Of a stretch of 64,000 nucleotides of DNA, positions 45,269 to 52,973 are shown one piece after another (within the stretch, counting starts at the first letter, position 1; each line of letters opens with the position of its first letter). The notes under the pieces are model-generated. The model ran no database searches. It had not been told where the DNA came from and was given only the letters and a program-made list of their open reading frames with translations. Source of the DNA: Paracholeplasma brassicae (GTDB lineage Bacteria; Bacillota_I; Bacilli_A; Acholeplasmatales; UBA5453); NCBI RefSeq assembly GCF_000967915.1, contig NC_022549.1, positions 1,228,366 through 1,292,365 of the forward strand, written 5' to 3'. The position numbers were made by a program, and so were the translations under genes.

Positions 45269-46210
45269 TTACTTGATTGCATCACTTACTTGTTGCCAAG
45301 TAGTAAACGCCCCACTATACATATTTTTTAAGATCACCGCATCCACATCGTTAATCGGGTTGTCTTTGTGTACAATCGCTACAATTGCATCCCAAGCCAA
45401 CTGACCACGATTTGTTTCTGCCACGTCTTTGGTTTCGCTTACTGTGAAATATCTTGATGCAAAACCAACGTCTTTTCCAACAGAGGTATCTTTAATTGAT
45501 GGGTCATTGGTACGCTTGTATCCATCCGAAGAACCCGTATGATCGTGTTCAGCGACGAAGTTACCCGCTTTTGCCTTAAAGGCACTCGTTAATGCTTCTG
45601 CTACTTTTTGAATTGAATCCGATCCACCAAAACGAATTGTTACCGCACGATTGTCTTCTAAGGTAATCGGGTATTGTGATTTAATGTCATCCCATGTTTT
45701 AGTTGCACTTAGACCAATCGCACCTGCGTTATTAATAATGTCTTGTGCATCTGTCGTTGTTAAGAATGCAATAAATGCGTTCACTAATTGTTCAACTTTT
45801 TCACTCGGATAGTCACCTGCTTGTCTTGTCATCCACATAAACGGACGCTTAAGTTCATAGGTGTTATTCATCACGTTAGCCTCGGTTGGTTGAACGCCAT
45901 TAAATTTTAACCCTTTAACTTCCTCATTTAAACTAGAAAGTGAAATGTAGCCGATGCCATATTCGTCAATCTTCATTGCATTGACAATTGCTGTGTTGTC
46001 TCTAATTAAGAAATTAGGTGCTAAGACGCTGTCGGATTTAGCTGCTTCTGAAAACCCGATACCATTCATAAACCCATCTCTAGTACCTGATGAGGTATCT
46101 CTTGTATAAATAGTAATTGTACTTTCGTACTTAAATGAATCGTCTTTAGACGTACAAGACGCCAAACTAAACACAATGCTCACTAACGCAATTAAAATCA
46201 GTTTTTTCAT
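45269..46210 (-). CDS. pstS: Phosphate-binding lipoprotein PstS
   Basis: A 313-residue exported lipoprotein (lipobox SLASC) that captures phosphate for the Pst importer. The domain order is the permuted one of many Firmicute PstS proteins: the TRDTSSGTRDGF phosphate-binding segment comes first (about 36-47), and the FGGSDSIQKV, DVGFASRYF and AWDAIVAIVHKDNP segments, N-terminal in E. coli PstS, come last. Residues for phosphate contacts (Ser, Thr, Arg of SSGTR; Ser-Asp of GGSDS) are present. It is the first gene of the pst operon, downstream of a PhoP-like box. Confidence 0.93.
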   Translation of the reverse strand: MKKLILIALVSIVFSLASCTSKDDSFKYESTITIYTRDTSSGTRDGFMNGIGFSEAAKSDSVLAPNFLIRDNTAIVNAMKIDEYGIGYISLSSLNEEVKGLKFNGVQPTEANVMNNTYELKRPFMWMTRQAGDYPSEKVEQLVNAFIAFLTTTDAQDIINNAGAIGLSATKTWDDIKSQYPITLEDNRAVTIRFGGSDSIQKVAEALTSAFKAKAGNFVAEHDHTGSSDGYKRTNDPSIKDTSVGKDVGFASRYFTVSETKDVAETNRGQLAWDAIVAIVHKDNPINDVDAVILKNMYSGAFTTWQQVSDAIK

Positions 46211-46275
46211 TTTTGATGTTCTCCTTTTTTCTTTTACGGCTTCATTGTATAAAAAAAAAGATGTTCAAAATACCA

Positions 46276-46308
46276 TCCTTTGAAAAGTTATTGTAAAGGT
46301 CTTGTAAA
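46276..46308 (-). promoter_or_regulatory. Pho box: three 11-bp direct repeats upstream of pstS
   Basis: On the minus strand three consecutive 11-mers read TTTACAAGACC, TTTACAATAAC and TTTTCAAAGGA. The pattern TTTACA-N5 is that of Gram-positive PhoP boxes. It lies about 65-100 bases before the pstS ATG, upstream of a TACAAT-type -10. Confidence 0.72.
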
Positions 46309-46312
46309 AAAC

Positions 46313-46344
46313 AAAAAAGACAACGATTATGTCATTGTCTTTTT
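46313..46344 (-). terminator. Terminator of the Pho-type response regulator gene
   Basis: On the minus strand AAAAAGACAA/TTGTCTTTTT (10 bp, 11-base loop) ends in a T run, just after the stop at 46353. Confidence 0.8.
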
Positions 46345-46352
46345 AAAGTTGA

Positions 46353-47042
46353 TTACTCGTAGTCTTTTAAACTATTCAATTTATACCCAGTTCCCCAAAT
46401 AGTCTCGATAACTTCAAATTCACTTGAAAAATGAAGTTTGTTTCTTAACCGTGTAATTTGAATCCCTAACGCATTGTCAGTTGCCGAACGATCGTTTTGC
46501 CATGCGTAATTAATGATTAAGTCCTTTGGCACAACAGACCCAATGTTTTCAAGCAAAATCTTTAATATCTTACTTTCAACGATGGTCAATTTCATTTTCT
46601 TGTTGTAGTTGTAAATGGTCCGGTTTCTAATGTCAATTGATAGTGGTCCAATTTTAAAGGTGTAACTGTTGTTTCTTTTTTTATCCATAAAGTCAACAAT
46701 CGCCTTCACTCGCGCGCTCACGATTAATGAGGAGAAAGGGATTTCGATATACCCTTCGGCACCTTGATCGTGATAAGCTTTCTTTTCTAGCTCGTGATCG
46801 TCTCTTGAAAAAACGAACAAGGGAGCTAAATATTCATCGTTAATAAAACTAATCATCTTGATGTTGTCATCGTAGGTTTCATCTAATTCTAAAAAGACAA
46901 AATCATATAGTTGATCATCTTGAAGTAACTTTTCGATAAAAGAATAATTCTCAACTCTAAATTGAAACTTATCTTTTTCAAAGTGATCAATGAGCGCTGC
47001 GAAATATCTGAAATCTCTGCAAATTAATAGAATATTCTTCAT
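46353..47042 (-). CDS. Atypical OmpR/PhoB-type response regulator next to pst
   Basis: A 229-residue protein with receiver and winged-helix domains. The receiver is degenerate: the phospho-acceptor position in FVFLELDE is Glu52, the usual acidic pair after beta-1 is replaced by ICRD, and the Lys of TKPF is Ile in YIEIPF. The C-terminal domain is intact (VVPKDLIINYAW, NALGIQITRLRNKL, IWGTGYKL). No histidine kinase is adjacent. It precedes the pst operon in the same direction, separated by a terminator, and is the natural candidate to bind the Pho box. It may respond to something other than phosphorylation. ATG after AAGGAG. Confidence 0.88.
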   Translation of the reverse strand: MKNILLICRDFRYFAALIDHFEKDKFQFRVENYSFIEKLLQDDQLYDFVFLELDETYDDNIKMISFINDEYLAPLFVFSRDDHELEKKAYHDQGAEGYIEIPFSSLIVSARVKAIVDFMDKKRNNSYTFKIGPLSIDIRNRTIYNYNKKMKLTIVESKILKILLENIGSVVPKDLIINYAWQNDRSATDNALGIQITRLRNKLHFSSEFEVIETIWGTGYKLNSLKDYE

Positions 47043-47085
47043 ATATGCTCCTTATATATAATATAGCTAATTCAGTTGGTACAAA

Positions 47086-47147
47086 AAGAACATAAGCTCT
47101 AGAGTTTTAGGGTAATTGGGGATTACTACTATAAGTGTTATGTTCTT
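47086..47147. other. Perfect 10-bp inverted repeat in the regulator's leader
   Basis: AAGAACATAA (47086-47095) and TTATGTTCTT (47138-47147) enclose 42 bases that contain GTAAT-N5-ATTAC and CTCTAGAG. On the minus strand the 3' arm is followed by TTTG, like a weak terminator or attenuator, 44 bases before the response regulator ATG. Confidence 0.4.
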
Positions 47148-47463
47148 CTTGCATTTTCATTATAACAAATAAATCCTTTCGTAAGTCTTTCAATGTAGAA
47201 TATTTTTAAAGAAACATTTAACTTTATGGTATCGTTTTTTATAAACTTCATTCGTTTTTAGTTTACAAAATGAAAAACATTCAGTTAGAATAAAATGAGA
47301 CTTTAATCATATTTCTAAGATTCCTCAGGATGACTTAGCAAAGGGCTTAGATGGTTCTTGATCATCTTTATGTCCTTAACCCATTAAACGATTGGATACA
47401 AAATCCAAGTAGTGACCACTTGCTTCATTTATGACAATAACTTATGCGTTATCAACACTTGAG
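47148..47463. other. Gene-free AT-rich stretch
   Basis: Together with the leader hairpin this is the longest gap in the window (47043-47491). No frame with a ribosome binding site is visible. On the plus strand two adjoining open pieces (47299-47361 and 47351-47434, the second reading MVLDHLYVLNPL onward) could be remnants of a decayed gene joined by a one-base shift, but the evidence is weak. No tRNA or riboswitch motif is seen. Confidence 0.4.
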
Positions 47464-47486
47464 AAAAAAGTGAGATAACCTCACTT
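47464..47486 (-). terminator. Terminator of the 90-residue membrane protein gene
   Basis: On the minus strand AAGTGAG-N5-CTCACTT is followed by T4C, six bases after the stop codon. Confidence 0.82.
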
Positions 47487-47491
47487 ACTTT

Positions 47492-47764
47492 CTACTTATT
47501 CTTCTTTAAACTTTGAATGATAAAGATAACCCCAGCTACAATACCAGAGAGTATGGTTGAAACCACAGCAAATAAGACGTAAATTAAATCCGCAAAAGAA
47601 CCTGGCTCATCCTCACCTAAAGTTAACAGAAACAAGCCGATCGCAAGTAGTAAAAAGATTAGTGACAAAACATACTTATACGCTTTTTTCTTTATCACAA
47701 AGAAAACACCAATCAAAAAGATAACGGAGATTACTGCTGTAAACCCAATACCAAAACTATTCAT
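47492..47764 (-). CDS. Hypothetical three-helix membrane protein
   Basis: A 90-residue protein with three hydrophobic segments (about 5-23, 28-47 and 58-84) linked by short charged loops, one of them LGEDEPGSF. The ATG follows GAGGTG by five bases. It is monocistronic with its own terminator, between the phosphate regulator and pyruvate kinase. No family recognised and the context suggests no function. Confidence 0.72.
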   Translation of the reverse strand: MNSFGIGFTAVISVIFLIGVFFVIKKKAYKYVLSLIFLLLAIGLFLLTLGEDEPGSFADLIYVLFAVVSTILSGIVAGVIFIIQSLKKNK

Positions 47765-47835
47765 TATTTCACCTCATTTTTAACCATTTTACATACTTAT
47801 AATTTGAATGTCAAATAAATCATCGTTAATATGAA

Positions 47836-47858
47836 GAAAAACCGGCAAATAGCCGGTT
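47836..47858 (-). terminator. Terminator of pyruvate kinase
   Basis: On the minus strand AACCGGC-N5-GCCGGTT is followed by TTTCTTC, seven bases after the stop. Confidence 0.85.
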
Positions 47859-47865
47859 AAACTTC

Positions 47866-49284
47866 TTAATAAACGTCGATGATTCGTAACGTATTGGTCG
47901 ATCCGTGTTTTTGAGCCCAACCTGAGGTGATTATGATTTTATCTCCTTTTCGTAAGCCGAACTCACGTGCGACTTCCTTAGCGACTTTATCATAAGAACC
48001 AAAGTCAGTAAAGTCTTTTCTTAGTGCAGCAAAAATGCCACAATAATACGTTAACTTACGACAAGTCTCTTCGTTATTTGCAACCGCAATGATTGGTACC
48101 GATGGTCTAAATTTACATAGACGTTTTGGTGTTCCACCAGTTTCTGTAAACGCGATAATTGCTTTGACTTCTGGTAAGGTTTGAGCGGATTGACTCACTG
48201 AAATACCAATGGCATCATTTACCGTCGGTTGACTGGTCAATATGGCCTTTTGAAGTCGTTGATTATAGTCAATGTTTTGTTCAATTGCTTTAGCAATTAA
48301 ATCCATGGTTGCAACCGCTTCAACTGGGTAATCACCAGCCGCTGACTCACCGGATAACATAATGGCGTCACTACCGTCTAAAATTGCATTTGCGACGTCA
48401 GAAGCTTCCGCTCTTGTTGGTCTAGGGTTTGCCATCATAGACTCTAACATGTGTGTCGCCGTAATGACCGGTTTACCTTTTTCATTAGCAACCTTGATGA
48501 TTTTCTTTTGATAGACTGGTACTAAAGACGTTGATACCTCAACCCCTAAATCACCTCTTGCGACCATGACGCCATCGCATTCATCAAGTATATGTTCGAG
48601 TTCATCCACACCTTCTTGTGATTCGATTTTAGCAATCAGTTCAATTTTAGGTGCGTTTAGGTCGTGAAGAATTTCTTTGATTTCTAAAATATCTTCTCTT
48701 CTTCTAACAAATGATAAAGCGAACATATCAACGCCTTGCTTCACGCAAAACTCAATGTCTTCTCTATCCTTTTTAGAAACAAATGGCATTGATAGCTTCA
48801 CGTTTGGTACGTTTACACCTTTTTTAGTCTTAATTACGCCATTATTTTGGATTTCACAGGTTAATACATCCTCCGTCGTCTCTAAGATATTCAATCGAAT
48901 TTTACCATCGTCGATTAAAATGAAATCGCCAACGCTGATGTCATCAAACAATTCAACACAATCGATGTGGAAACGTTCTTTGTTTCCAATGATTTTTTCT
49001 TTGTGGACTTTAACGATGTCGCCTTTTTTGAACATCGCAGCGCCATTTTCAAATTCGCCAGTACGTATCTCAGGCCCTTTTGTATCTGCCAAAATACCGA
49101 CGTATCGTCCAAGCTTCTTAGAAACACGTCTGATTCGTTCGATTCTTTCTTGGTGTTCTTTGTGGTTTGCATGCGAGAAATTCAATCTTGCCACATTCAT
49201 TCCAGTCAAAATCATCTTTTCAATCATTTCGTCTGTGTCCACCGCGGGACCTAGCGTACAAACGATTTTTGTTTTTCTATCCAT
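47866..49284 (-). CDS. pyk: Pyruvate kinase
   Basis: A 472-residue glycolytic enzyme making pyruvate and ATP from phosphoenolpyruvate and ADP. Seen: CTLGPAVDTDEMI and MNVARLNFSHA at the N-terminus, the signature IELIAKIESQEGVDEL with the active-site Lys, GVMVARGDLGVE, and the C-terminal regulatory domain. It lacks the extra PEP-utiliser domain found in Bacillus and other Bacilli enzymes. The ATG at 49284 lies eight bases after GGGAGG; the longer frame start at 49326 is not supported. A 21-bp near-perfect palindrome lies 25 bases upstream in its leader. Confidence 0.97.
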   Translation of the reverse strand: MDRKTKIVCTLGPAVDTDEMIEKMILTGMNVARLNFSHANHKEHQERIERIRRVSKKLGRYVGILADTKGPEIRTGEFENGAAMFKKGDIVKVHKEKIIGNKERFHIDCVELFDDISVGDFILIDDGKIRLNILETTEDVLTCEIQNNGVIKTKKGVNVPNVKLSMPFVSKKDREDIEFCVKQGVDMFALSFVRRREDILEIKEILHDLNAPKIELIAKIESQEGVDELEHILDECDGVMVARGDLGVEVSTSLVPVYQKKIIKVANEKGKPVITATHMLESMMANPRPTRAEASDVANAILDGSDAIMLSGESAAGDYPVEAVATMDLIAKAIEQNIDYNQRLQKAILTSQPTVNDAIGISVSQSAQTLPEVKAIIAFTETGGTPKRLCKFRPSVPIIAVANNEETCRKLTYYCGIFAALRKDFTDFGSYDKVAKEVAREFGLRKGDKIIITSGWAQKHGSTNTLRIIDVY

Positions 49285-49308
49285 CGTATAACCTCCCAAG
49301 TTTAACTG

Positions 49309-49329
49309 CGATCGTATAAAATACAATCG
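49309..49329 (-). promoter_or_regulatory. Palindrome in the pyk leader, candidate operator
   Basis: CGATCGTAT-AAA-ATACAATCG on the plus strand is a 9-3-9 inverted repeat with one mismatch, between the likely -10 (TGGTAGAAT on the minus strand) and the pyk ribosome binding site. Confidence 0.45.
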
Positions 49330-49431
49330 TCTCTTATATAGTTATTCTACCATATTTATTTAGGTTTGTTTGAGTGTAGGTGAAATTATCTCAGAATTAA
49401 CACACTTGATTTATAATTGTCAAAAAATAAT

Positions 49432-49480
49432 TTGGCATGGACCGACATCGGGTGTATAATGAAAGTGACAACAGTGTCAC
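49432..49480 (+). promoter_or_regulatory. Promoter and TetR operator of the ABC exporter operon
   Basis: TTGGCA (49432-49437) and TATAAT (49455-49460) are 17 bases apart. Directly after the -10 lies the palindrome GTGACA-ACAG-TGTCAC (49465-49480), at the transcription start, where the TetR protein would block initiation. Confidence 0.7.
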
Positions 49481-49496
49481 AAAAGGAGATAAAGTC

Positions 49497-50111
49497 ATGC
49501 CAAAAGAGACCTTTATAAAGTTACCTCAAGAGAAAAAAAACACCATTTTGAATGCGGCAGTAAAGGAGTTTCAAGAACGAAGAGTCGAAGACGCAATTAT
49601 CGCTAACATCATCAAAACCGCAAAAATCCCTCGTGGCAGCTTCTATCAATACTTTAATGACATCTATGATTTATACGAGTACATTATCGGTTATATCGAG
49701 GACATCAAAACAGATCACTTCCAAGGTATCTTTTTGTCCTATCATCTTCCTTTTTTAGATCGAGTTCGGTTATTAATTGATAAGGCCATCGACTTTGCCT
49801 CTCAAAACAAAGCCTTCGTTTTCATCGGCAAAAGACACAGTGAATCGGTCTACGTCAAATACAGCATTGACTTACAAAATCGGATGAATGACCTAAAAAC
49901 AACGTTTGATTTATGGATAGATACCGATAAAGAAAGAAACTTAATTCGAAAAGAAGTTGACACTAGAACCTTATCACACGCGGCCGTTACTTTCTTTACA
50001 CAACTGGTCACCGAGTTCTATTTATATGAAAAATACACCAAGAATGAACTTAAAGTTAAAAATGAATGTTTAATTGACATCTTGAAAAACGGGGTGAAGT
50101 TCAATGTTTAA
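49497..50111 (+). CDS. TetR/AcrR family transcriptional regulator
   Basis: A 204-residue repressor. The N-terminal helix-turn-helix reads KNTILNAAVKEFQERRVEDAIIANIIKTAKIPRGSFYQYFNDIYDLYEYI (about 12-61), typical of TetR. The C-terminal ligand-binding domain is all helical. The ATG at 49497 follows AAAGGAG; 20 upstream in-frame residues lie in the promoter and operator. It overlaps the following ATPase gene by eight bases, so it heads a four-gene exporter operon and probably represses it. Confidence 0.9.
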   Translation: MPKETFIKLPQEKKNTILNAAVKEFQERRVEDAIIANIIKTAKIPRGSFYQYFNDIYDLYEYIIGYIEDIKTDHFQGIFLSYHLPFLDRVRLLIDKAIDFASQNKAFVFIGKRHSESVYVKYSIDLQNRMNDLKTTFDLWIDTDKERNLIRKEVDTRTLSHAAVTFFTQLVTEFYLYEKYTKNELKVKNECLIDILKNGVKFNV

Positions 50112-50955
50112 AATCAAAGACTTATCTTACCGATACCCAAAAAATCAAACCGATACAATCAAAGGGATTTCCTTTGAAGTCAAACAAGGCGAGATTTTTG
50201 GCTTCTTAGGGCCTTCAGGCGCAGGAAAATCAACGACTCAAAAACTCTTGATTAAACTACTTGAAGGTTATGAAGGCGAGATTTACTACCTAGATAAACC
50301 CTTAAATACCTTTAAAGAATCGTTTTATCAAGACGTCGGTGTTTCATTTGAAATGCCGATTCACTTCTCAAAACTAACAGCGAGTGAAAACATCGAGTTC
50401 TTTAAACGATTTTATAAAAAGACCATTGATACCGATAAACTCTTAAAACAAGTAGGGCTTTACGAAGACAAAGATAAAAAAGTAGGCGAGTACTCCAAAG
50501 GTATGAAGATCAGATTAAACTTTGTGAGAGCTATGATCAATGACCCGAAAATTTTATTTTTAGACGAACCAACCAATGGCCTTGACCCAACAAACGCTAA
50601 AATCTTAAAGGACTTAATCCTAGATTTTAAAGCACGTGGTGGTACGGTCTTTTTAACCACACACATCATGAATGACGTCGAACAACTATGTGATCGGGTC
50701 GGCTTTATCAAAGAAGGTAGGATCATCGAAATTGATACCCCTAAGAATTTGAAACTCAAATACGGGAAGAAAGTCATTACGGTTGAGTATAAAGATGATA
50801 ATCAACTTACGCTTGTTACATTTGATCAATCCACGATCAAAACTAACGAAGCCTTCTTTGACTTGATGAAACATAAGGAAATCGTCACCATTCATAGTGG
50901 CGAAACGACCTTGGAAGAAATTTTCATCAAAGTCACCAAAGAGAGGATTGTCTGA
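50104..50955 (+). CDS. ABC exporter ATP-binding protein
   Basis: A 283-residue ATPase of the multidrug/fluoroquinolone-export type. Walker A GPSGAGKST, signature YSKGMKIR, Walker B ILFLDEPTNGLDP and switch His in LTTHIMND are all intact. The C-terminal 70 residues form the usual extra domain. It overlaps the TetR gene by eight bases and the next permease by one base, so TetR, ATPase and two permeases form one operon. The substrate is unknown. Confidence 0.92.
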   Translation: MFKIKDLSYRYPKNQTDTIKGISFEVKQGEIFGFLGPSGAGKSTTQKLLIKLLEGYEGEIYYLDKPLNTFKESFYQDVGVSFEMPIHFSKLTASENIEFFKRFYKKTIDTDKLLKQVGLYEDKDKKVGEYSKGMKIRLNFVRAMINDPKILFLDEPTNGLDPTNAKILKDLILDFKARGGTVFLTTHIMNDVEQLCDRVGFIKEGRIIEIDTPKNLKLKYGKKVITVEYKDDNQLTLVTFDQSTIKTNEAFFDLMKHKEIVTIHSGETTLEEIFIKVTKERIV

Positions 50956-51692
50956 TGAAATCGAACTTGTCCTATCTCATTCTTGGCGAACTTGTTAGAC
51001 TAATCAAATATAAAATCCACCTAGTTTCGCTTCTTTTATTGTTCTTGTGGTTTGTGATTCTATCGATCATCAAAGACAATCAACTGTTTAATCAATTTTT
51101 ACCAATGATATTAAGTGTGGATGCGACCATGATGGCAATCTTATTTATTGGATCAATTCTATTTTTTGAGAAGTCAGAACAAACCGTTTCGACACTCCTT
51201 GTAACACCAATCAAAAAAAGACACTTAATTGAATCAAAAATCATCACTAACGTCATTCACTTAACAACGACATCGCTTTTATTAACCTTGCTTTTTGTGA
51301 TCATACGAGGAATTGAAATCAATTTTATTATTTTGATTACGGCATTGATCCTGTCAATATGGCTTCATAGCCTCATCGGATTTTTCTTTTCATTTTTAAC
51401 GAAGTCGTTTACCTCTATGCTTGTTTTTTTGATGGCTTACTCACTACTTTTAATGATTCCTACCTTTTTAAAGTCGAGTAATTTGTTTTTTACTAATGCA
51501 CTCTTTGATTATCTCTTTTTGATTAATCCACAATACGCCGTTAGTATTTTGATTGAGGCAAGTCTAACCTCAAAAGATGTACTTCTTCCAATCCTAGCCT
51601 ACCTATCTATAATTTTATATATTGTATTTTTTTCCTTGGTCGTGGTCTATCCAAACTATCAAAAAAGTGCCATTAAACAAAGTGGGGTGTAA
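50955..51692 (+). CDS. ABC-2 type permease, first subunit of the TetR-controlled exporter
   Basis: A 245-residue membrane protein with six hydrophobic segments. The SEQTVSTLLVTPIKKRHLIESKI stretch (about 74-96) matches the cytosolic loop of ABC-2 and fluoroquinolone-exporter permeases that contacts the ATPase. Its ATG shares one base with the ATPase stop, and its own TAA overlaps the next ATG. Partner of the gene at 51692. Confidence 0.88.
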   Translation: MKSNLSYLILGELVRLIKYKIHLVSLLLLFLWFVILSIIKDNQLFNQFLPMILSVDATMMAILFIGSILFFEKSEQTVSTLLVTPIKKRHLIESKIITNVIHLTTTSLLLTLLFVIIRGIEINFIILITALILSIWLHSLIGFFFSFLTKSFTSMLVFLMAYSLLLMIPTFLKSSNLFFTNALFDYLFLINPQYAVSILIEASLTSKDVLLPILAYLSIILYIVFFSLVVVYPNYQKSAIKQSGV

Positions 51693-52411
51693 TGATGTTC
51701 TATCGTTTATTAAAAACCGAGTTAAAACAAGCCTTTAGAGACCCACTTTACCAAGTGTTCCTATTTTACCCGGTGATACTAGCCTTGCTTGCTTTACTCT
51801 TAAAAGACGTCTTAAGTCAACAACCAAAAACGGCTTATTTACTCGTGCTTTCTTTATTTGTATTGATGGGCGGTTTTATCTTTGGTGCACTCATTGGGTT
51901 TTCACTACTTGATGACAAAGACGACTTTGTCTTAATTAGTTTAAAAACAAGCCCACTCGGTGTAAATACCTACGTCATCTATAAATTACTCATTGGCTAT
52001 TTCTTTGGCCTCATTAGTACCTTAATGATGATTGCTTCATTCTCTTTGTTTGAAATGCCTTGGTATACCATTATCTATGTCACCTTACTAAGCAGTTTAC
52101 AAGGGCCGATAATCGCTTTAATCATTAGTGCTTTTGCCTCTAACAAAGTCGAGGGCTTTGTCATAATGAAAAGCGCTGGCTTGTTATTGATAGCCCCGAT
52201 CATCAGTCTATTTGTTGAAGGCTGGCAAGAAGTATTTTTATACCTCATTCCCGGTTTTTTCCCACTCAGATTATTACTAAGTGATGTCACAAGTACCGTC
52301 TTATTTTTAGGTAACCCTTTATACTATTTTCTATTAGGACTGATCGTTGAGTTATCGATTTTATCTATCTTGTTTATACTTTATCAAAAGAAACTAAAGA
52401 AAATATCGTAA
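51692..52411 (+). CDS. ABC-2 type permease, second subunit of the TetR-controlled exporter
   Basis: A 239-residue membrane protein with six hydrophobic segments. The DKDDFVLISLKTSPLGVNTYVIYKL loop (about 72-96) is the counterpart of the ATPase-contacting loop of the preceding subunit. Two adjacent ATGs are available (51692 and 51695) after GTGGGG. Thirteen bases after its stop begins the remnant of a heliorhodopsin gene, so the exporter operon ends next to a deletion junction. Confidence 0.88.
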   Translation: MMFYRLLKTELKQAFRDPLYQVFLFYPVILALLALLLKDVLSQQPKTAYLLVLSLFVLMGGFIFGALIGFSLLDDKDDFVLISLKTSPLGVNTYVIYKLLIGYFFGLISTLMMIASFSLFEMPWYTIIYVTLLSSLQGPIIALIISAFASNKVEGFVIMKSAGLLLIAPIISLFVEGWQEVFLYLIPGFFPLRLLLSDVTSTVLFLGNPLYYFLLGLIVELSILSILFILYQKKLKKIS

Positions 52412-52423
52412 ATAGTTTAAACG

Positions 52424-52927
52424 TCCTACAATAAAGACCTAATGGTTGGTATTAATCAATTTAGATGGTATGAATACGCACTATCCTCCTCAGTGATGAT
52501 TGTCTTAATCGCGACCTTATTCGGCGTCTATGATTTAGCATAACTTCTGCTCATCTTCGTTGTGAATGCTTTAATGAACATTTTTGGCCTTGTGATGGAA
52601 CAAATGAATCAAAACAAGAAAAAAGGCGATAAGATCGACTGGAGTCCATTCGTGTGGGGGACTGTCGCTGGGCTAGCGCCTTGGATTGTTATCTTAATGT
52701 ATATGTTTGGAACCGGTAACTTTGATATGGTCCCTTGGTTTGTTTGGGCAATTGTAGGCACCTATTTCGTTGCATTCAATACCTTCCCAGTCAACATGAT
52801 TTTACAATACAAAAAAATTGGTAAATGGAGTAACTACCTATATGGTGAGCGTACTTACATTGTCTTAAGTTTAGTTGCAAAAACAATTCTTGCTTGGTTA
52901 GTCTTGTTTGGTGCCATGCAGCCTTAA
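52424..52927 (+). pseudogene. Heliorhodopsin remnant, 5'-truncated with in-frame stop
   Basis: Codons 52424-52540 read SYNKDLMVGINQFRWYEY and ALSSSVMIVLIATLFGVYDLA, then TAA at 52541-52543. The same frame continues as LLLIFVVNALMNIFGLVMEQ through to GAMQP at 52924. This is heliorhodopsin from helix 3 to helix 7, with the RWYEY glutamate that serves as counter-ion and the retinal-binding lysine in SLVAKTILAW (codon 52880-52882). Also present are WSPFVWG, FNTFPVNMILQY and GERTYIVLS. Helices 1 and 2 (about 90 residues) are absent; a stop lies at 52418-52420. A fragment from ATG 52562 (121 residues) is open but would lack helices 1-3. Very probably non-functional. Confidence 0.82.
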
Positions 52928-52942
52928 CCAATTAAATCAAAT

Positions 52943-52969
52943 AAAAAATCCTCGTAATGAGGATTTTTT
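52943..52969. terminator. Bidirectional terminator
   Basis: An 11-bp stem AAAAAATCCTC/GAGGATTTTTT with a 5-base loop between the heliorhodopsin remnant and the convergent ABC operon. Confidence 0.88.
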
Positions 52970-52973
52970 CATA

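Noticed and set aside
52562-52927. An independent 121-residue membrane protein
   Set aside because: The same frame upstream encodes the preceding heliorhodopsin helix, and a lone helix 4-7 fragment is not known as a protein family, so I treat it as part of a pseudogene.
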